64,000 nucleotides of DNA. Source: Pseudodonghicola xiamenensis DSM 18339 (GTDB lineage Bacteria; Pseudomonadota; Alphaproteobacteria; Rhodobacterales; Rhodobacteraceae). The notes under the pieces were generated by a model that saw nothing but the letters and a program-made list of their open reading frames with translations, was not told the origin of the DNA and made no database searches. Position numbers and translations under genes: made by a program. The stretch lies in assembly GCF_000429365.1 (NCBI RefSeq), contig NZ_AUBS01000013.1:1-64000 (forward strand), read 5' to 3'. Position 1 is the first letter of the stretch. Every line of letters begins with the position of its first letter. Shown here piece after piece: positions 9,237 through 18,251 of this stretch.

Positions 9237-10673
9237 TCAGTCCATCACATAGCCGTAAGAGCCGCTGAAATCCTGCTTGGCGACCTCGCCGGCGGGGCCG
9301 TGCGGCAATTTCCGGGTTGCCGCAGTCCGCCCGAACAGGAACAGATCGCTTTCGGTCGGCGGTTTGATCCGATCGGTGGGCAGCATCAGCGCCTCGCCCC
9401 GGGTGGGGGTGACCAGATGGGCGGTGACGATGATCACCAGTTCGGTCTGGCTGCGCTTGTATTCGGCGCTGCGAAACAGGCTGCCCAGTACCGGGACATC
9501 GCCCAGCCAGGGCAATTGCGATGCATTGTCCAGAAAATCATCCTGCATCAGCCCGGCGATGGCAAAACTGTCACCATCGCGCAGTTCGACCGTGGTCGAG
9601 GTCTCGCGGCGGGAAAAGGCGCTCACATCGAACCCGTTGATGCTGACGCTGTTCGATGTGTCGATCGCCGAGACCGCGGCCTTGAGCTCCAGATTGACGA
9701 GATCGCTGTCGACCACCCGGGGGGTGAAGGCCAGTTCGATCCCGAAGGGTTTGTATTCAATCGAATAGACGCCGTCGGCCTGCGCCACGGGGATCGGATA
9801 TTCGCCGCCGGCAAGGAATTTCGCCTCTTGCCCGGACAGGGCAGAGAGGTTCGGTTCGGCCAGTGTGCGCACCACGCCTTTCTGTTCCAGCGCCTCGAGC
9901 AGCAGGTTGACCTGAAAGGCCCCGGCGTTGAAGCCGAAGACCACGGCGCCGACGTTTTCGTTCGAGGCGGGGATCTTGCCCGACAGAGAATTGGACAGTG
10001 CGGGTTGGTTGTTCAGCGTGCCGGTGCCCCCGGTCACGCCGAAGTTGCTGCCTCCCGACACCCCCAGAGAGGAGCTGAGCGATTTCGACACATTCCGCTG
10101 CATCTCGGCGAAGCGAACCTTCAGCATGACCTGCTGCACGCCGCTGACGCTCATCAAATTGGACACCCGGTCGGGGGCGTAGCGTTCCGCCAGATCGAGC
10201 GCGCGCTGCAGCTTCTGCGGGCTGGAGGCGGTGCCCGACAGCACGATGCCATCATTGGCGGTGCGGACCTCGATCTTCTCGCCGGGCAGGATCTGGCGCA
10301 GCCGTTCCTTGAATTCGGTCACATCGGCGGCGACCTTGACATCGACATTGGTGATCAGCCGCCCCGAAGCGTCCAGCAGTGTCAGCGTGGTCAGCCCGGG
10401 CGATTTTCCCAGCACATAGATGGTCCGGTCCGAGAGCGAGGAGATATCGGCGATACTGGGGTTGGCGATGCTGAGTTCGGCGAAGGGGACATCGCTTTCG
10501 ACCACCACGGCACGGTTCATCGGCACATCGAGAGACGAGGCCGTGCCCCTTTTCACGATCCGCAGGATGTCATTGCCCTGCGCTGCGGACTGCGTGGGGA
10601 TCGCCAGACATAGTGCAAGACCGATCAGGGCCGCTGCCCCCGAAAGCTTGCCTGCCCATCGGTTGTTCGCCAT
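9237..10673 (-). CDS. cpaC: CpaC/RcpA, outer-membrane secretin of the Tad pilus
   Basis: 478 residues. A Sec signal (AALIGLALCLAIPTQSAAQ) is followed by an N-terminal secretin domain and BON-like region (residues ~35-170), and a C-terminal GspD/secretin domain with VPVLGSLFRSAEYKRSQTELVIIVTAHLV, the typical secretin end. It forms the outer-membrane channel for the Flp pilus. ATG 10673 was chosen because AGGT precedes it by about 5 bases and a signal peptide follows directly; an in-frame GTG exists at 10694. The gap to cpaB upstream is about 160 bases. Confidence 0.92.
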   Translation of the reverse strand: MANNRWAGKLSGAAALIGLALCLAIPTQSAAQGNDILRIVKRGTASSLDVPMNRAVVVESDVPFAELSIANPSIADISSLSDRTIYVLGKSPGLTTLTLLDASGRLITNVDVKVAADVTEFKERLRQILPGEKIEVRTANDGIVLSGTASSPQKLQRALDLAERYAPDRVSNLMSVSGVQQVMLKVRFAEMQRNVSKSLSSSLGVSGGSNFGVTGGTGTLNNQPALSNSLSGKIPASNENVGAVVFGFNAGAFQVNLLLEALEQKGVVRTLAEPNLSALSGQEAKFLAGGEYPIPVAQADGVYSIEYKPFGIELAFTPRVVDSDLVNLELKAAVSAIDTSNSVSINGFDVSAFSRRETSTTVELRDGDSFAIAGLMQDDFLDNASQLPWLGDVPVLGSLFRSAEYKRSQTELVIIVTAHLVTPTRGEALMLPTDRIKPPTESDLFLFGRTAATRKLPHGPAGEVAKQDFSGSYGYVMD

Positions 10674-10836
10674 GTGACCTGCCTCTCCGATCACGCCTCA
10701 AGTCCAGGTCTTTTTGCCCGATTTTCAGGGCAGTCTGCTGCATGAGAGGATTTTTTTCAAGAATCAAAGAATTCCGGGCATTGCTTTACCCGGGTTCGGG
10801 GAGACCGGATCACACCGAAGCCGGCGCAGGTCGGGC

Positions 10837-11700
10837 TCAGTTCGTGCAGGGGATCGGGATTTCCACCACCTCGGAGCCTCGGCGGGTGCGGATGGTGCAG
10901 ACTTCGGGCTGCTTCTGGGGGGCCGGGGCGGGCGCTTCTTCCTGTTGCAGTCCCAGCAGGGCGCGCTGGTCCACCTCGATCGCTGTGGTGACGGTGTCGT
11001 CACTGGCCCCCACCAGTGCCAGCGACAGCTTGCCGCTGCTTTGGGCCTGGGCGAGGGCAGCGACCTGTTCGGGCCGGACCGAGACTGTGACGGTGCGGGC
11101 GATGGTGGCGCCGCTGACATCGTCGCTGGCAGTCTGATCGACGGCGATCAACTGGATACTCGATTCGATCAGTCGGGTGATATCGCCCCGGGCACCTTCG
11201 GATGTCCTGCCGGGATTACCGGTCCAATAGACATCGACCCGGTCGCCTGGGCGCAGAAAGCCCGACACGCCCGAGGCGACATCGACGCGGATGGCGAAGG
11301 CGCGCATGCCGCGCGCCAGTTGCGAGGTGATGCCGGCGTCCTCTCCCGGGGCAGTGACCTTGGAGGCCAGGATGGCCTCGTCCTTTTCCATCGCCCGCAG
11401 CACGACGCGGGCGCGGTCGGGTTGATCTGGCACCAGGGTTTCAAGATCGGTGAAGGCGCCTTCGGGCACGGCGTTCTTGGGCCAGCGGACCCTGCGCAGA
11501 TCCTTGCGGGTCAGCGGCTCACCATAGCGCAGCGAATGGCTGGCGACATAGACATCGGTCAGCGGCACGACCTCTTGCCGTGTCGACCGTTCCTGCGCGA
11601 GCGCCTGCTGGTAATCGGCGATGTAATTCCTGGCCATCATCACGGCACCACCGGCCAGCGCGAGGCCGACCACCAACACGAGACCGAAGATTGCACGCAT
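10837..11700 (-). CDS. cpaB: CpaB/RcpC, Flp pilus assembly protein
   Basis: 287 residues. An N-terminal membrane helix (IFGLVLVVGLALAGGAVMM) precedes an SAF/RcpC domain (VYVASHSLRYGEPLTRKDLRRVRWP; GVSGFLRPGDRVDVYW). CpaB/RcpC is a periplasmic protein that acts with the secretin. The frame is open far upstream, but residues before Met 11700 are antisense and arginine-rich, so the start is set at 11700, where AAGGAT precedes it (11703-11710 region). The C-terminal CTIRTRRGSEVVEIPIPCTN holds two cysteines that could form a disulphide. Confidence 0.9.
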   Translation of the reverse strand: MRAIFGLVLVVGLALAGGAVMMARNYIADYQQALAQERSTRQEVVPLTDVYVASHSLRYGEPLTRKDLRRVRWPKNAVPEGAFTDLETLVPDQPDRARVVLRAMEKDEAILASKVTAPGEDAGITSQLARGMRAFAIRVDVASGVSGFLRPGDRVDVYWTGNPGRTSEGARGDITRLIESSIQLIAVDQTASDDVSGATIARTVTVSVRPEQVAALAQAQSSGKLSLALVGASDDTVTTAIEVDQRALLGLQQEEAPAPAPQKQPEVCTIRTRRGSEVVEIPIPCTN

Positions 11701-11828
11701 GACAGATCCTTTCTCTGCTGGCTGGCGCCGGCGATGTCGGGCGGAATCCTCGCCCATATTCGGAGCCGGCAATTGTGCGAAGCCGGGAGCCGGGGCGGCC
11801 CGGGGCAAGGGCGCTGCGAAGCTGGGGC

Positions 11829-12011
11829 TCAGAACACGAAGTCCAGGGCGGCGATATAGTCGGCCACCTTGTCGCTCAGCTTTCCGACCGAGCTCAGCAG
11901 CGGCGGCACCACCAGGACGACCAGGACGGCGATGACCCCGGTCAATATCAGCCAATCGACAGAGATCGCGCCGTCTTCGTCGCGCAGGAACATCTTGAGC
12001 CGGTCGCGCAT
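11829..12011 (-). CDS. Small Flp-like prepilin (second pilin)
   Basis: 60 residues: a charged leader MRDRLKMFLRDEDG, then a hydrophobic helix beginning AISVDWLILTGVIAVLVVLV. This is the layout of Flp-type prepilins, cleaved after the glycine by the A24 peptidase (CpaA here). Mature positions 5-6 are Asp-Trp instead of the usual Glu-Tyr. The gene lies between the major pilin candidate and cpaB in the same orientation. It may be a minor or alternative pilin; expression level is unknown. Confidence 0.72.
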   Translation of the reverse strand: MRDRLKMFLRDEDGAISVDWLILTGVIAVLVVLVVPPLLSSVGKLSDKVADYIAALDFVF

Positions 12012-12158
12012 CGCGTTCTCCAGGTCTGATGATCACGCCGAGATATGGGCGCTTGGATAATCGCAGGAAACGCGACCGGGCCCAGAAGGACGGCCCCGCG
12101 CCTGTTGCTCAGGCAATGCCCGATCGGTGATCTGTGCGAAGGCGACTGTTCGAAGTGG

Positions 12159-12188
12159 AAAACGCCGCACCCCTGCGAGGGGCGCGGC
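12159..12188 (-). terminator. Intrinsic terminator after the first flp gene
   Basis: On the minus strand a hairpin with arms GCCGC-mismatch-CCCCT-type (12184-12188/12078-type pairing made by 12064-12074 equivalents at 12164-12174 and 12178-12188, loop of 3) is followed by TTTT (complement of AAAA, 12159-12162). It lies 22 bases downstream of the flp stop at 12210. It would limit read-through from the pilin gene into the assembly genes, giving the pilin an excess. Confidence 0.65.
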
Positions 12189-12209
12189 ATTGATTGGGCC
12201 GGGCTGGGA

Positions 12210-12413
12210 TCAGCTGCCGCCGCCAGCGCCTGCGATGGTGGGCACGGTGGTCCCGATCTCGGTGGCGACGGCATCAGACAGCGTTTTGGTGTTGTTTCCG
12301 ATTGCGGTATAGGCGGCACCGGCCAGGGCGACGACGGCGGCGGTGAGCACGACCCAGTCAACGGTCACGGCACCATATTCGCTTTCGCGGAATTTCTTGA
12401 AAAGCTTGATCAT
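12210..12413 (-). CDS. flp: Flp family type IVb prepilin (likely major pilin)
   Basis: 67 residues: charged leader MIKLFKKFRESEYG, then AVTVDWVVLTAAVVALAGAA and a short polar, glycine-rich tail. This is a Flp-type prepilin; cleavage after Gly14 by CpaA would leave a ~53-residue pilin. Mature positions 5-6 are Asp-Trp in place of Glu-Tyr. The start at 12413 is supported by GGAGGGA 6 bases upstream; a frame extending to 12428 begins inside that ribosome site. First gene of the Tad locus and followed by an intrinsic terminator, as expected for a highly expressed pilin. Confidence 0.85.
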   Translation of the reverse strand: MIKLFKKFRESEYGAVTVDWVVLTAAVVALAGAAYTAIGNNTKTLSDAVATEIGTTVPTIAGAGGGS

Positions 12414-12779
12414 GGTTGGTCCCTCCATAGGATCACAAGATGGCTATCGGTTTACCCCGTCGTTCGTCGGAACCTGCTCTCTCGATGGTCCCGTCCGTCG
12501 CGGTATGAGAGGATATAGCCAGCGCGACATGGCAGGATTGGGGCCAAAAGGCGGATTTTTCGGTTCATTTCCTGTTAAAATGCAGGTTATCGCGTATGAG
12601 GTTGATTTTAATGGGAAATCCTCGCCGTCTCATCGGTTTCCAACAGCGTGAAGCGATGCGGTAAGGCCGCAATTCTGGCAAAAAGGCCCAAATTGGGGCG
12701 AAACTCGTGGTCGTGGGGGCGGTTTTCGTGGACATTGCCTGCCAACAATAAAACTGGAACCGGACAACGAGGCGGGCAG
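12414..12779. other. Divergent promoter region between flp and the lytic transglycosylase gene
   Basis: 366 bases without a gene. It carries the conserved element at 12531-12549, a related ATTGGGGCGAAA at 12692-12703 and an AT-rich stretch (about 12553-12615), as expected for promoters of flp (minus) and the transglycosylase (plus). No confident -35/-10 pair was assigned. Confidence 0.5.
12531..12549 (-). promoter_or_regulatory. Conserved element upstream of flp
   Basis: Minus-strand sequence TTTTGGCCCCAATCCTGCC, 118 bases upstream of the flp start. It matches 17 of 19 bases of the element upstream of cpaE (8516-8498). GG and GC are 10 bases apart, which fits a sigma-54 promoter; a repressor or activator site is the alternative. 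The core ATTGGGGC recurs at 12692. Confidence 0.55.
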
Positions 12780-13631
12780 ATGAGTCTTCGTGTCGTCATG
12801 CAACGACTGGCCGGGGGGCTGGCTGCGACCGCGTTGCTGGGCGCGGGTGGGATCATTCTGGCCGAAGCCCCGGCTCCCTATCCCGATTTCCAGGCCAAGC
12901 GGATCAAACCGCCGGAACCGGGGGCCACCCGGAGGATCACCGTGCAGATCCAGCCGGGGGATGGCTTGAAGCCCGTAGCCAAGCCCCCCGAGCCAGAGGC
13001 GCGCCTGGTCTCGCTGCCGGCGGATGTGCCGGGGCACAGCGGCGCCATGGGCCGCTATGGCTGGTTCTGGGAAGCGGTTTCACCCGATCTGGATCAATCC
13101 GGGCCCGGGCGGTTGCAGGGGGCGCTGCGCGCGCTGGGCGGGGCGCAGAGCGTGGCGGCGCCGCGACTGCAGGCGTTGCAGGAGATCGCCCGGACCCGCG
13201 GGCTGGACATATTGCGTTCGACCGTCGGGACCGAGGTCTCCCCGGCGCTGGTGCTGGCGATGATCGCGGTGGAATCCGGCGGGCAGGCGGATGCGGTCAG
13301 CCGCGCCGGGGCGCAGGGGCTGATGCAGTTGATGCCGGACACCGCCGCGCGCTTCGGGGTTACCGACAGCCTGGCGCCCGATCAGAATATCGCCGGCGGG
13401 GTGAAATATCTGAACTGGCTGATGAAGACCTTCGGCAACGATCCGATCCTGGTGCTGGCCGGATACAATGCCGGCGAGGGATCGGTGCGCGATTACGCCG
13501 GGGTGCCGCCCTTCGCCGAAACGCGCGAATATGTGCCCAAGGTGCTGGCCGCTTTCGATGTCGCGCGCGGGCTGTGCCAGACCCCGCCTGAGCTGATCTC
13601 GGACGGGTGCGTCTTCGTGGCAATGAACTGA
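12780..13631 (+). CDS. Lytic transglycosylase, SLT domain (periplasmic)
   Basis: 283 residues. An N-terminal hydrophobic signal ([22 protein letters not shown]) is followed by a ~110-residue linker and a C-terminal SLT domain. The catalytic glutamate is E165 in [15 protein letters not shown], followed by [17 protein letters not shown] and [15 protein letters not shown], the three SLT motifs. It cleaves peptidoglycan glycan strands. The frame is open upstream, but ATG 12780 directly follows a GAGG ribosome site and begins the signal peptide. Its position next to the Tad locus suggests it opens the wall for the pilus, which is an inference. Confidence 0.88.
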   Translation: MSLRVVMQRLAGGLAATALLGAGGIILAEAPAPYPDFQAKRIKPPEPGATRRITVQIQPGDGLKPVAKPPEPEARLVSLPADVPGHSGAMGRYGWFWEAVSPDLDQSGPGRLQGALRALGGAQSVAAPRLQALQEIARTRGLDILRSTVGTEVSPALVLAMIAVESGGQADAVSRAGAQGLMQLMPDTAARFGVTDSLAPDQNIAGGVKYLNWLMKTFGNDPILVLAGYNAGEGSVRDYAGVPPFAETREYVPKVLAAFDVARGLCQTPPELISDGCVFVAMN

Positions 13632-13674
13632 AGGGGGCACGCCGGCGGCTGCGGGTGCGGTTTGAGCATTCGAA

Positions 13675-13713
13675 ACAGAGAAGAAGGGGGCGGCGCGCGC
13701 GCTTCTTCTCTGT
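13675..13713. terminator. Bidirectional hairpin between convergent genes
   Basis: A perfect 12-bp inverted repeat ACAGAGAAGAAG (13675-13686) / CTTCTTCTCTGT (13702-13713) with a 15-base GC-rich loop, 44 bases after the transglycosylase stop. It is followed by two smaller hairpins, ATACCTTC/GAAGGTAT (13718-13738) and CCCGGCCC/GGGCCGGG (13739-13756), just before the stop of the convergent CoA-transferase gene. No clear T run. Confidence 0.6.
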
Positions 13714-13764
13714 CCCAATACCTTCATGCCGAAGGTATCCCGGCCCGGGGGCCGGGAACTGTGG

Positions 13765-14391
13765 TCAGACGATGGTGGCTTCGGTCGAGGCGATCATTTC
13801 CTCGCGGGTGACGCCATCGGCCAGTTCGACGATATGCAGCCCCTTGTGGTCCACATCCAGCACGCCGAGGTTGGTGATGATGCGATCGACCACGCCCTTG
13901 CCGGTCAGCGGCAGGGTGCAGTCCTTCAGCACCTTCGATTCGCCGTGCTTGTTGGTGTGATCCATCACCACCACCACGCGGCCGACGCCGGCGACCAGAT
14001 CCATGGCGCCGCCCATGCCCTTGACCAGCTTGCCGGGGATCATCCAGTTGGCCAGATCGCCCTTTTCGCTGACTTCCATGGCGCCGAGGATCGCCATGGC
14101 GATCTTGCCGCCGCGGATCATCCCAAAGGAGGTGGCGCTGTCGAAATAGGCCGAGTGCGGCAGTTCGGTGATGGTCTGCTTGCCGGCGTTGATCAGGTCT
14201 GCATCCTCTTCCCCCTCGATGGGGAAGGGGCCCATGCCGAGCATGCCGTTCTCCGACTGCAGCGTCACGGTCATGCCCTCGGGGATATAGTTCGACACCA
14301 AGGTCGGAATGCCGATCCCGAGGTTCACATACATCCCGTCTTCCAGCTCCTGCGCGGCGCGGGCCGCCATCTGATTACGATCCCAGGGCAT
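13765..14391 (-). CDS. scoB: 3-oxoacid CoA-transferase subunit B
   Basis: 208 residues with the family-I CoA-transferase beta-subunit fold. The active-site region [23 protein letters not shown] contains the SENG motif whose glutamate forms the glutamyl-CoA thioester. [24 protein letters not shown] and [19 protein letters not shown] are also typical. With subunit A it transfers CoA from succinyl-CoA to 3-oxoacids such as acetoacetate in ketone-body or PHB use. It starts 2 bases after the subunit A stop. The exact substrate cannot be fixed from sequence. Confidence 0.92.
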   Translation of the reverse strand: MPWDRNQMAARAAQELEDGMYVNLGIGIPTLVSNYIPEGMTVTLQSENGMLGMGPFPIEGEEDADLINAGKQTITELPHSAYFDSATSFGMIRGGKIAMAILGAMEVSEKGDLANWMIPGKLVKGMGGAMDLVAGVGRVVVVMDHTNKHGESKVLKDCTLPLTGKGVVDRIITNLGVLDVDHKGLHIVELADGVTREEMIASTEATIV

Positions 14392-14393
14392 GA

Positions 14394-15098
14394 TCAGACC
14401 TCCTCTTTCTTGCGCACGGTGCGCTGTTCAATGCGTTTTTCGTGATCGCCCTGGATCAGGCGGTGGACATAGATGCCCGGCAGGTGGATGTGATCGGGAT
14501 CAAGTTCGCCGGGCTCGACGATCTCTTCCACTTCCATCACGCAGATCTTGCCGCACATCGCTGCCGGCGGGTTGAAGTTGCGTGCGGTTTTGCGGAAGAT
14601 CGCGTTACCGGTGGTGTCGGCCTTCCAGGCCTTGACGATGGCCAGATCGGCAAAGATGCCCTCTTCCAAGATATAGTCCTGGCCTTTGAACGTCTTCACT
14701 TCCTTGCCTTCGGCAATCACCGTGCCGACACCGGTCTTGGTGTAGAAACCGGGGATGCCGGCGCCGCCGGCGCGCATGCGTTCGGCCAGCGTGCCTTGCG
14801 GATTGAATTCCAGCTCCAGTTCCCCGCTGAGGTATTGGCGCATGAATTCGGCGTTTTCGCCGACGTAGGAGGCCATCATTTTCCGGACCTGCTTGGATTC
14901 CAGCAGGAGCCCCAGGCCGAAACCGTCCACACCGGCGTTATTGGAAGCGACGGTCAGCTCCTTGGTGCCCGCGTCGCGGATGGCGTTGATCAGCAGCTCG
15001 GGAATGCCGCAGAGACCGAAGCCCCCTGCCGCGATCAGCATGCCGTCGAACAGGACCCCCTCCAGGGCCTCGGCGGCTGTGGCGTAGACTTTGCTCAT
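14394..15098 (-). CDS. scoA: 3-oxoacid CoA-transferase subunit A
   Basis: 234 residues of the CoA-transferase alpha-subunit family: an N-terminal [16 protein letters not shown] block, then [29 protein letters not shown], and [20 protein letters not shown] at the end. It forms the heteromer with the downstream subunit B. The open frame runs to 15287, but the protein family starts at [15 protein letters not shown] 15098 is preceded by AGGGAGA. Transcription is opposite to the transglycosylase and away from topA's 3' end, with a ~190-base gap that should hold the promoter. Confidence 0.92.
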   Translation of the reverse strand: MSKVYATAAEALEGVLFDGMLIAAGGFGLCGIPELLINAIRDAGTKELTVASNNAGVDGFGLGLLLESKQVRKMMASYVGENAEFMRQYLSGELELEFNPQGTLAERMRAGGAGIPGFYTKTGVGTVIAEGKEVKTFKGQDYILEEGIFADLAIVKAWKADTTGNAIFRKTARNFNPPAAMCGKICVMEVEEIVEPGELDPDHIHLPGIYVHRLIQGDHEKRIEQRTVRKKEEV

Positions 15099-15257
15099 GG
15101 ATGTCTCCCTAAAACCCAGATTGCGGGAATCACTGCAGGGAGGCAGGGCAGGAGTCAATGACCCTGTCCGGGCATCTCCTCCAGCGGCCCGCGCGCCTTG
15201 GGAGTAGCCCATGGGGCCCCTGTGCTCCAATATCGTAGAAATACGGTGCTGATGGGC

Positions 15258-15279
15258 GGCGGGGGCCAGCACCCCCGCC
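15258..15279. terminator. GC hairpin after topA
   Basis: Perfect 8-bp stem GGCGGGGG (15258-15265) / CCCCCGCC (15272-15279) with a 6-base loop, 8 bases beyond the topA stop. No T run follows on the minus strand, so termination efficiency is uncertain. Confidence 0.45.
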
Positions 15280-15286
15280 AATGGCA

Positions 15287-17911
15287 TCAGCTTTCGGCCG
15301 GTTTCTTGGCTGCCGATTTCTTGGCCGGGGCCTTTTTGGCGGCCGGTTTGGCCGCGGTTTTCTTTGCTGCGGCCTTCTTGGGCGCTGCCTTTTTCTTGGC
15401 CGGGGCCTTCTTGGCGGCCTTTTCGTTGATCAGCTCCACTGCCTGCTCAAGCGTGACGTTGTCGACTTCCATCGTCTCGGGCAGCGTGGCGTTGATCTTG
15501 CCCCATTTGACGTAGGGCCCGTATTTGCCCTTCATCACGTTGACCGGGCCGCCATCGGGATGCTCGCCCAGTTCGCGCAGCGGGGCCGCCGTGGCGCCGG
15601 ACCCACGCTTGGGTTTGGCTGCCAGTACCTCCACCGCGCGGTTCATGCCGATGGTGAAGACATCCTCGACATCCTCCAGCGTGGCGTTGGTGCCTCCGCG
15701 GTTCGAAATGCTGTCAGCATGCTTCAGATAGGGGCCATAACGCCCCAGGTTCGACCAGATCGGCACGCCGTCCTCAGGGTGGTTGCCGATCAGGCGGGGC
15801 AGGCTCAGCAGCTTGACCGCCTGGTCCAGCGTCACCTCCTCGGGAGGCCAGCCCTTGGGGATCGACTGGCGCGGAGGTTTCTTGTTCTCTTCGGTTGCCT
15901 CGCCGCGCTGGACATAAGGGCCGAAACGGCCCTTGAAGGCATAGATCTTGTCGCCCTCATCCTCGCCCAGCAGCTTGCCTTCGGGCGGAATGCCCGACCC
16001 TGAAGTATCTTCCATCCCCGGCGGGCCGAAGGGCCGGGTATAACGGCATTCGGGATAGTTCGAACAGCCGATGAAGGCGCCGCCCGACCGCGCGGTGCGC
16101 ATCGACAGCCGGCCCTTGCCACAGTTCGGGCACAGGCGGGGATCGCTGCCATCTTCCTTCGGCGGGAACAGATGCGGCGCCAGAACCTCGTTGATCTTCT
16201 CCAGAACGTCGGTGATGCGCAGTTCCGAGGTTTCCTCGATCGCCGCCGAGAAATCGCGCCAGAAACGTGCCAGCACGTCCTTGTAATCGGCCTCCCCGGC
16301 CGAGACATGGTCAAGCTCATCCTCGAGCTGGGCGGTGAAATCATAGCCCACGTACTTGCGGAAATAATTCTGCAAGAAGGCGATCACCAGCCGGCCCTTG
16401 TCCTCGGGGATCAGCCGGTTCTTGTCCTTGCGAACATAGCCGCGGTCCTGAATCGTGGTGACGATCGAGGCATAGGTCGAGGGGCGGCCGATGCCCAGCT
16501 CTTCCATCTTCTTGACCAGGGTCGCCTCGGTATAGCGCGGCGGCGGCTGAGTGAAATGCTGCTCCGGGCTGATCTCGCGCTTTTGCGCCGGTTCGCCCTG
16601 CATGATCTGCGGCAGCCGCTTGTCGTCTTCGTCGGTGACGTCGTCGCGACCTTCCTCATAGACCTTGAGGAAACCGTCGAACAGCACCACCTGACCGGTG
16701 GCGCGCAGGCCGACCTGGCCGTCGGCGCTGGCGATCTCGACCGTGGTGCGCTCCATCCGCGCCGATTCCATCTGGCTCGCCAGGGTGCGCTTCCAGATCA
16801 GATCATAGAGCCGGCGCTGATCGTGATCGGTGACCTTCAGACCCTCGACATCCATCGTCATGTCGGTTGGGCGGATACATTCGTGTGCTTCCTGCGCGTT
16901 TTTCGCCTTGTTCTTGTAGATACGTGGGGAAGACGGCACATAGGCAGCGCCATAGCGGTCGCCGATGGCGGCGCGGGCGGCGGTCACCGCCTCGGGCGCC
17001 ATGTCGATGCCGTCGGTCCGCATATAGGTGATATAGCCCGCCTCATAGAGCCGTTGCGCCGCGCTCATCGTCTGGCGCGCGCCCATGCCGAACTTGCGGC
17101 TGGCCTCTTGTTGCAGGGTCGATGTCATGAACGGCGGCGAGGGGTTGCGGCTGGCCGGTTTCGCCTCGACCTGGGCAATGGTCAGATCGCGGGTGGTGAT
17201 CGCCTGAACCGCAAGCTCGGCCTGGGTGGCGTTCTCGATATCGTATTTGTCGAGCTTCTTGCCCGCCAGAACGGTCAGCCGGGCCTCGTATTCCTGGCCG
17301 CGCGGGGTGACCAGGATGGCTTTGACGGTCCAGTATTCACGGGGCTTGAAGGCCTCGATCTCCATCTCGCGCTCGACGATCAGCCGCAGGCAGACAGATT
17401 GCACCCGGCCGGCCGATTTGGCTCCGGGCAGCTTGCGCCACAGCACGGGGGAGAGGTTGAAGCCCACCAGATAGTCCAGTGCCCGGCGCGCCAGATAGGC
17501 CTCGACTAGATCCTCGTCGACCTGGCGGGGATGTTTCATCGCCTCGGTCACCGCGTCCTTGGTGATGGCGTTGAAGGTGACGCGCTTGACGTCCGTGTCC
17601 TTCTTGATCGACCGCCGCTTGGTCAGAGCCTGCTGCAGGTGCCATGAAATCGCCTCGCCCTCGCGATCGGGGTCGGTGGCGAGGATCAGGGAATTGTCAT
17701 CGGCGAGCGCGTCGGCAATCGCCTTCATGTGCTTGCGGCTGTCCGGAGAAATCTCCCAGGTCATCGCGAAATCGTGGTCGGGATCGACCGATCCATCCTT
17801 CGGAGGCAGGTCGCGAACATGGCCGTAAGAGGCAAGAACGGTGTAATTTGGGCCTAGGTATTTGTTGATCGTTTTCGCTTTTGCGGGGGATTCGACAACA
17901 ACTACAGGCAT
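15287..17911 (-). CDS. topA: DNA topoisomerase I
   Basis: 874 residues. An N-terminal Toprim domain ([31 protein letters not shown] with the acidic DxDxE-type site) is followed by the type IA core with catalytic Tyr296 in YITYMRTDG. There is one clear C-terminal zinc ribbon ([22 protein letters not shown]), several toprim_Crpt repeats ([27 protein letters not shown]), and a Lys/Ala-rich tail of about 45 residues typical of alphaproteobacteria. It relaxes negative supercoils. dprA lies upstream in the same direction, an arrangement common in Rhodobacterales. Confidence 0.96.
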   Translation of the reverse strand: MPVVVVESPAKAKTINKYLGPNYTVLASYGHVRDLPPKDGSVDPDHDFAMTWEISPDSRKHMKAIADALADDNSLILATDPDREGEAISWHLQQALTKRRSIKKDTDVKRVTFNAITKDAVTEAMKHPRQVDEDLVEAYLARRALDYLVGFNLSPVLWRKLPGAKSAGRVQSVCLRLIVEREMEIEAFKPREYWTVKAILVTPRGQEYEARLTVLAGKKLDKYDIENATQAELAVQAITTRDLTIAQVEAKPASRNPSPPFMTSTLQQEASRKFGMGARQTMSAAQRLYEAGYITYMRTDGIDMAPEAVTAARAAIGDRYGAAYVPSSPRIYKNKAKNAQEAHECIRPTDMTMDVEGLKVTDHDQRRLYDLIWKRTLASQMESARMERTTVEIASADGQVGLRATGQVVLFDGFLKVYEEGRDDVTDEDDKRLPQIMQGEPAQKREISPEQHFTQPPPRYTEATLVKKMEELGIGRPSTYASIVTTIQDRGYVRKDKNRLIPEDKGRLVIAFLQNYFRKYVGYDFTAQLEDELDHVSAGEADYKDVLARFWRDFSAAIEETSELRITDVLEKINEVLAPHLFPPKEDGSDPRLCPNCGKGRLSMRTARSGGAFIGCSNYPECRYTRPFGPPGMEDTSGSGIPPEGKLLGEDEGDKIYAFKGRFGPYVQRGEATEENKKPPRQSIPKGWPPEEVTLDQAVKLLSLPRLIGNHPEDGVPIWSNLGRYGPYLKHADSISNRGGTNATLEDVEDVFTIGMNRAVEVLAAKPKRGSGATAAPLRELGEHPDGGPVNVMKGKYGPYVKWGKINATLPETMEVDNVTLEQAVELINEKAAKKAPAKKKAAPKKAAAKKTAAKPAAKKAPAKKSAAKKPAES

Positions 17912-18251
17912 TTAATGGATAACCTCTTGCGGCGGAGACGGCGCTTTCTATGAGCGGGCAAGATGTGGTGTGCAAGGGTCAATTGTCAATCCGCGCGGTT
18001 TCGGCACAGTCGGGAGTGGCTTTTTCGCCCAATCACGAGGTGAAGGGGAGCGGTGAATGGACGCTGAATAAGCTTCTGCTGCGGCGGTGGCATGGACGTC
18101 CTTGCAGGGCCGGACGAGTCAGGTGAGCCTCGGCGAGCGGCGGAACTTGGCGCAAATTCCGGGTCGGACAAGGGATCATCTTCGGATCATCTTCCGGCGC
18201 GCGCGGGGGGGCGGGTAGGGGCCTCTACCCGGCGGCGACGTGGCGGGACGC
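17912..18251. other. dprA-topA intergenic region
   Basis: 340 bases with no supported gene. It contains a perfect 11-bp tandem duplication GGATCATCTTC (18173-18183, 18184-18194) and, 20 bases past the dprA stop, a hairpin CGGGTAG/CTACCCG (18212-18231) that may end dprA transcription. The topA promoter must lie near 17912-18000, but no consensus was recognised. Confidence 0.4.

Noticed and set aside
10785..10815. Hairpin CCGGG-CCCGG between cpaB and the secretin gene as a terminator
   Set aside because: Short 5-bp stem with a 10-base loop and a T run too far away; not strong enough to list.
17986..18171. 61-codon frame in the dprA-topA gap
   Set aside because: No ribosome site, no motif, and compositional bias typical of chance frames.
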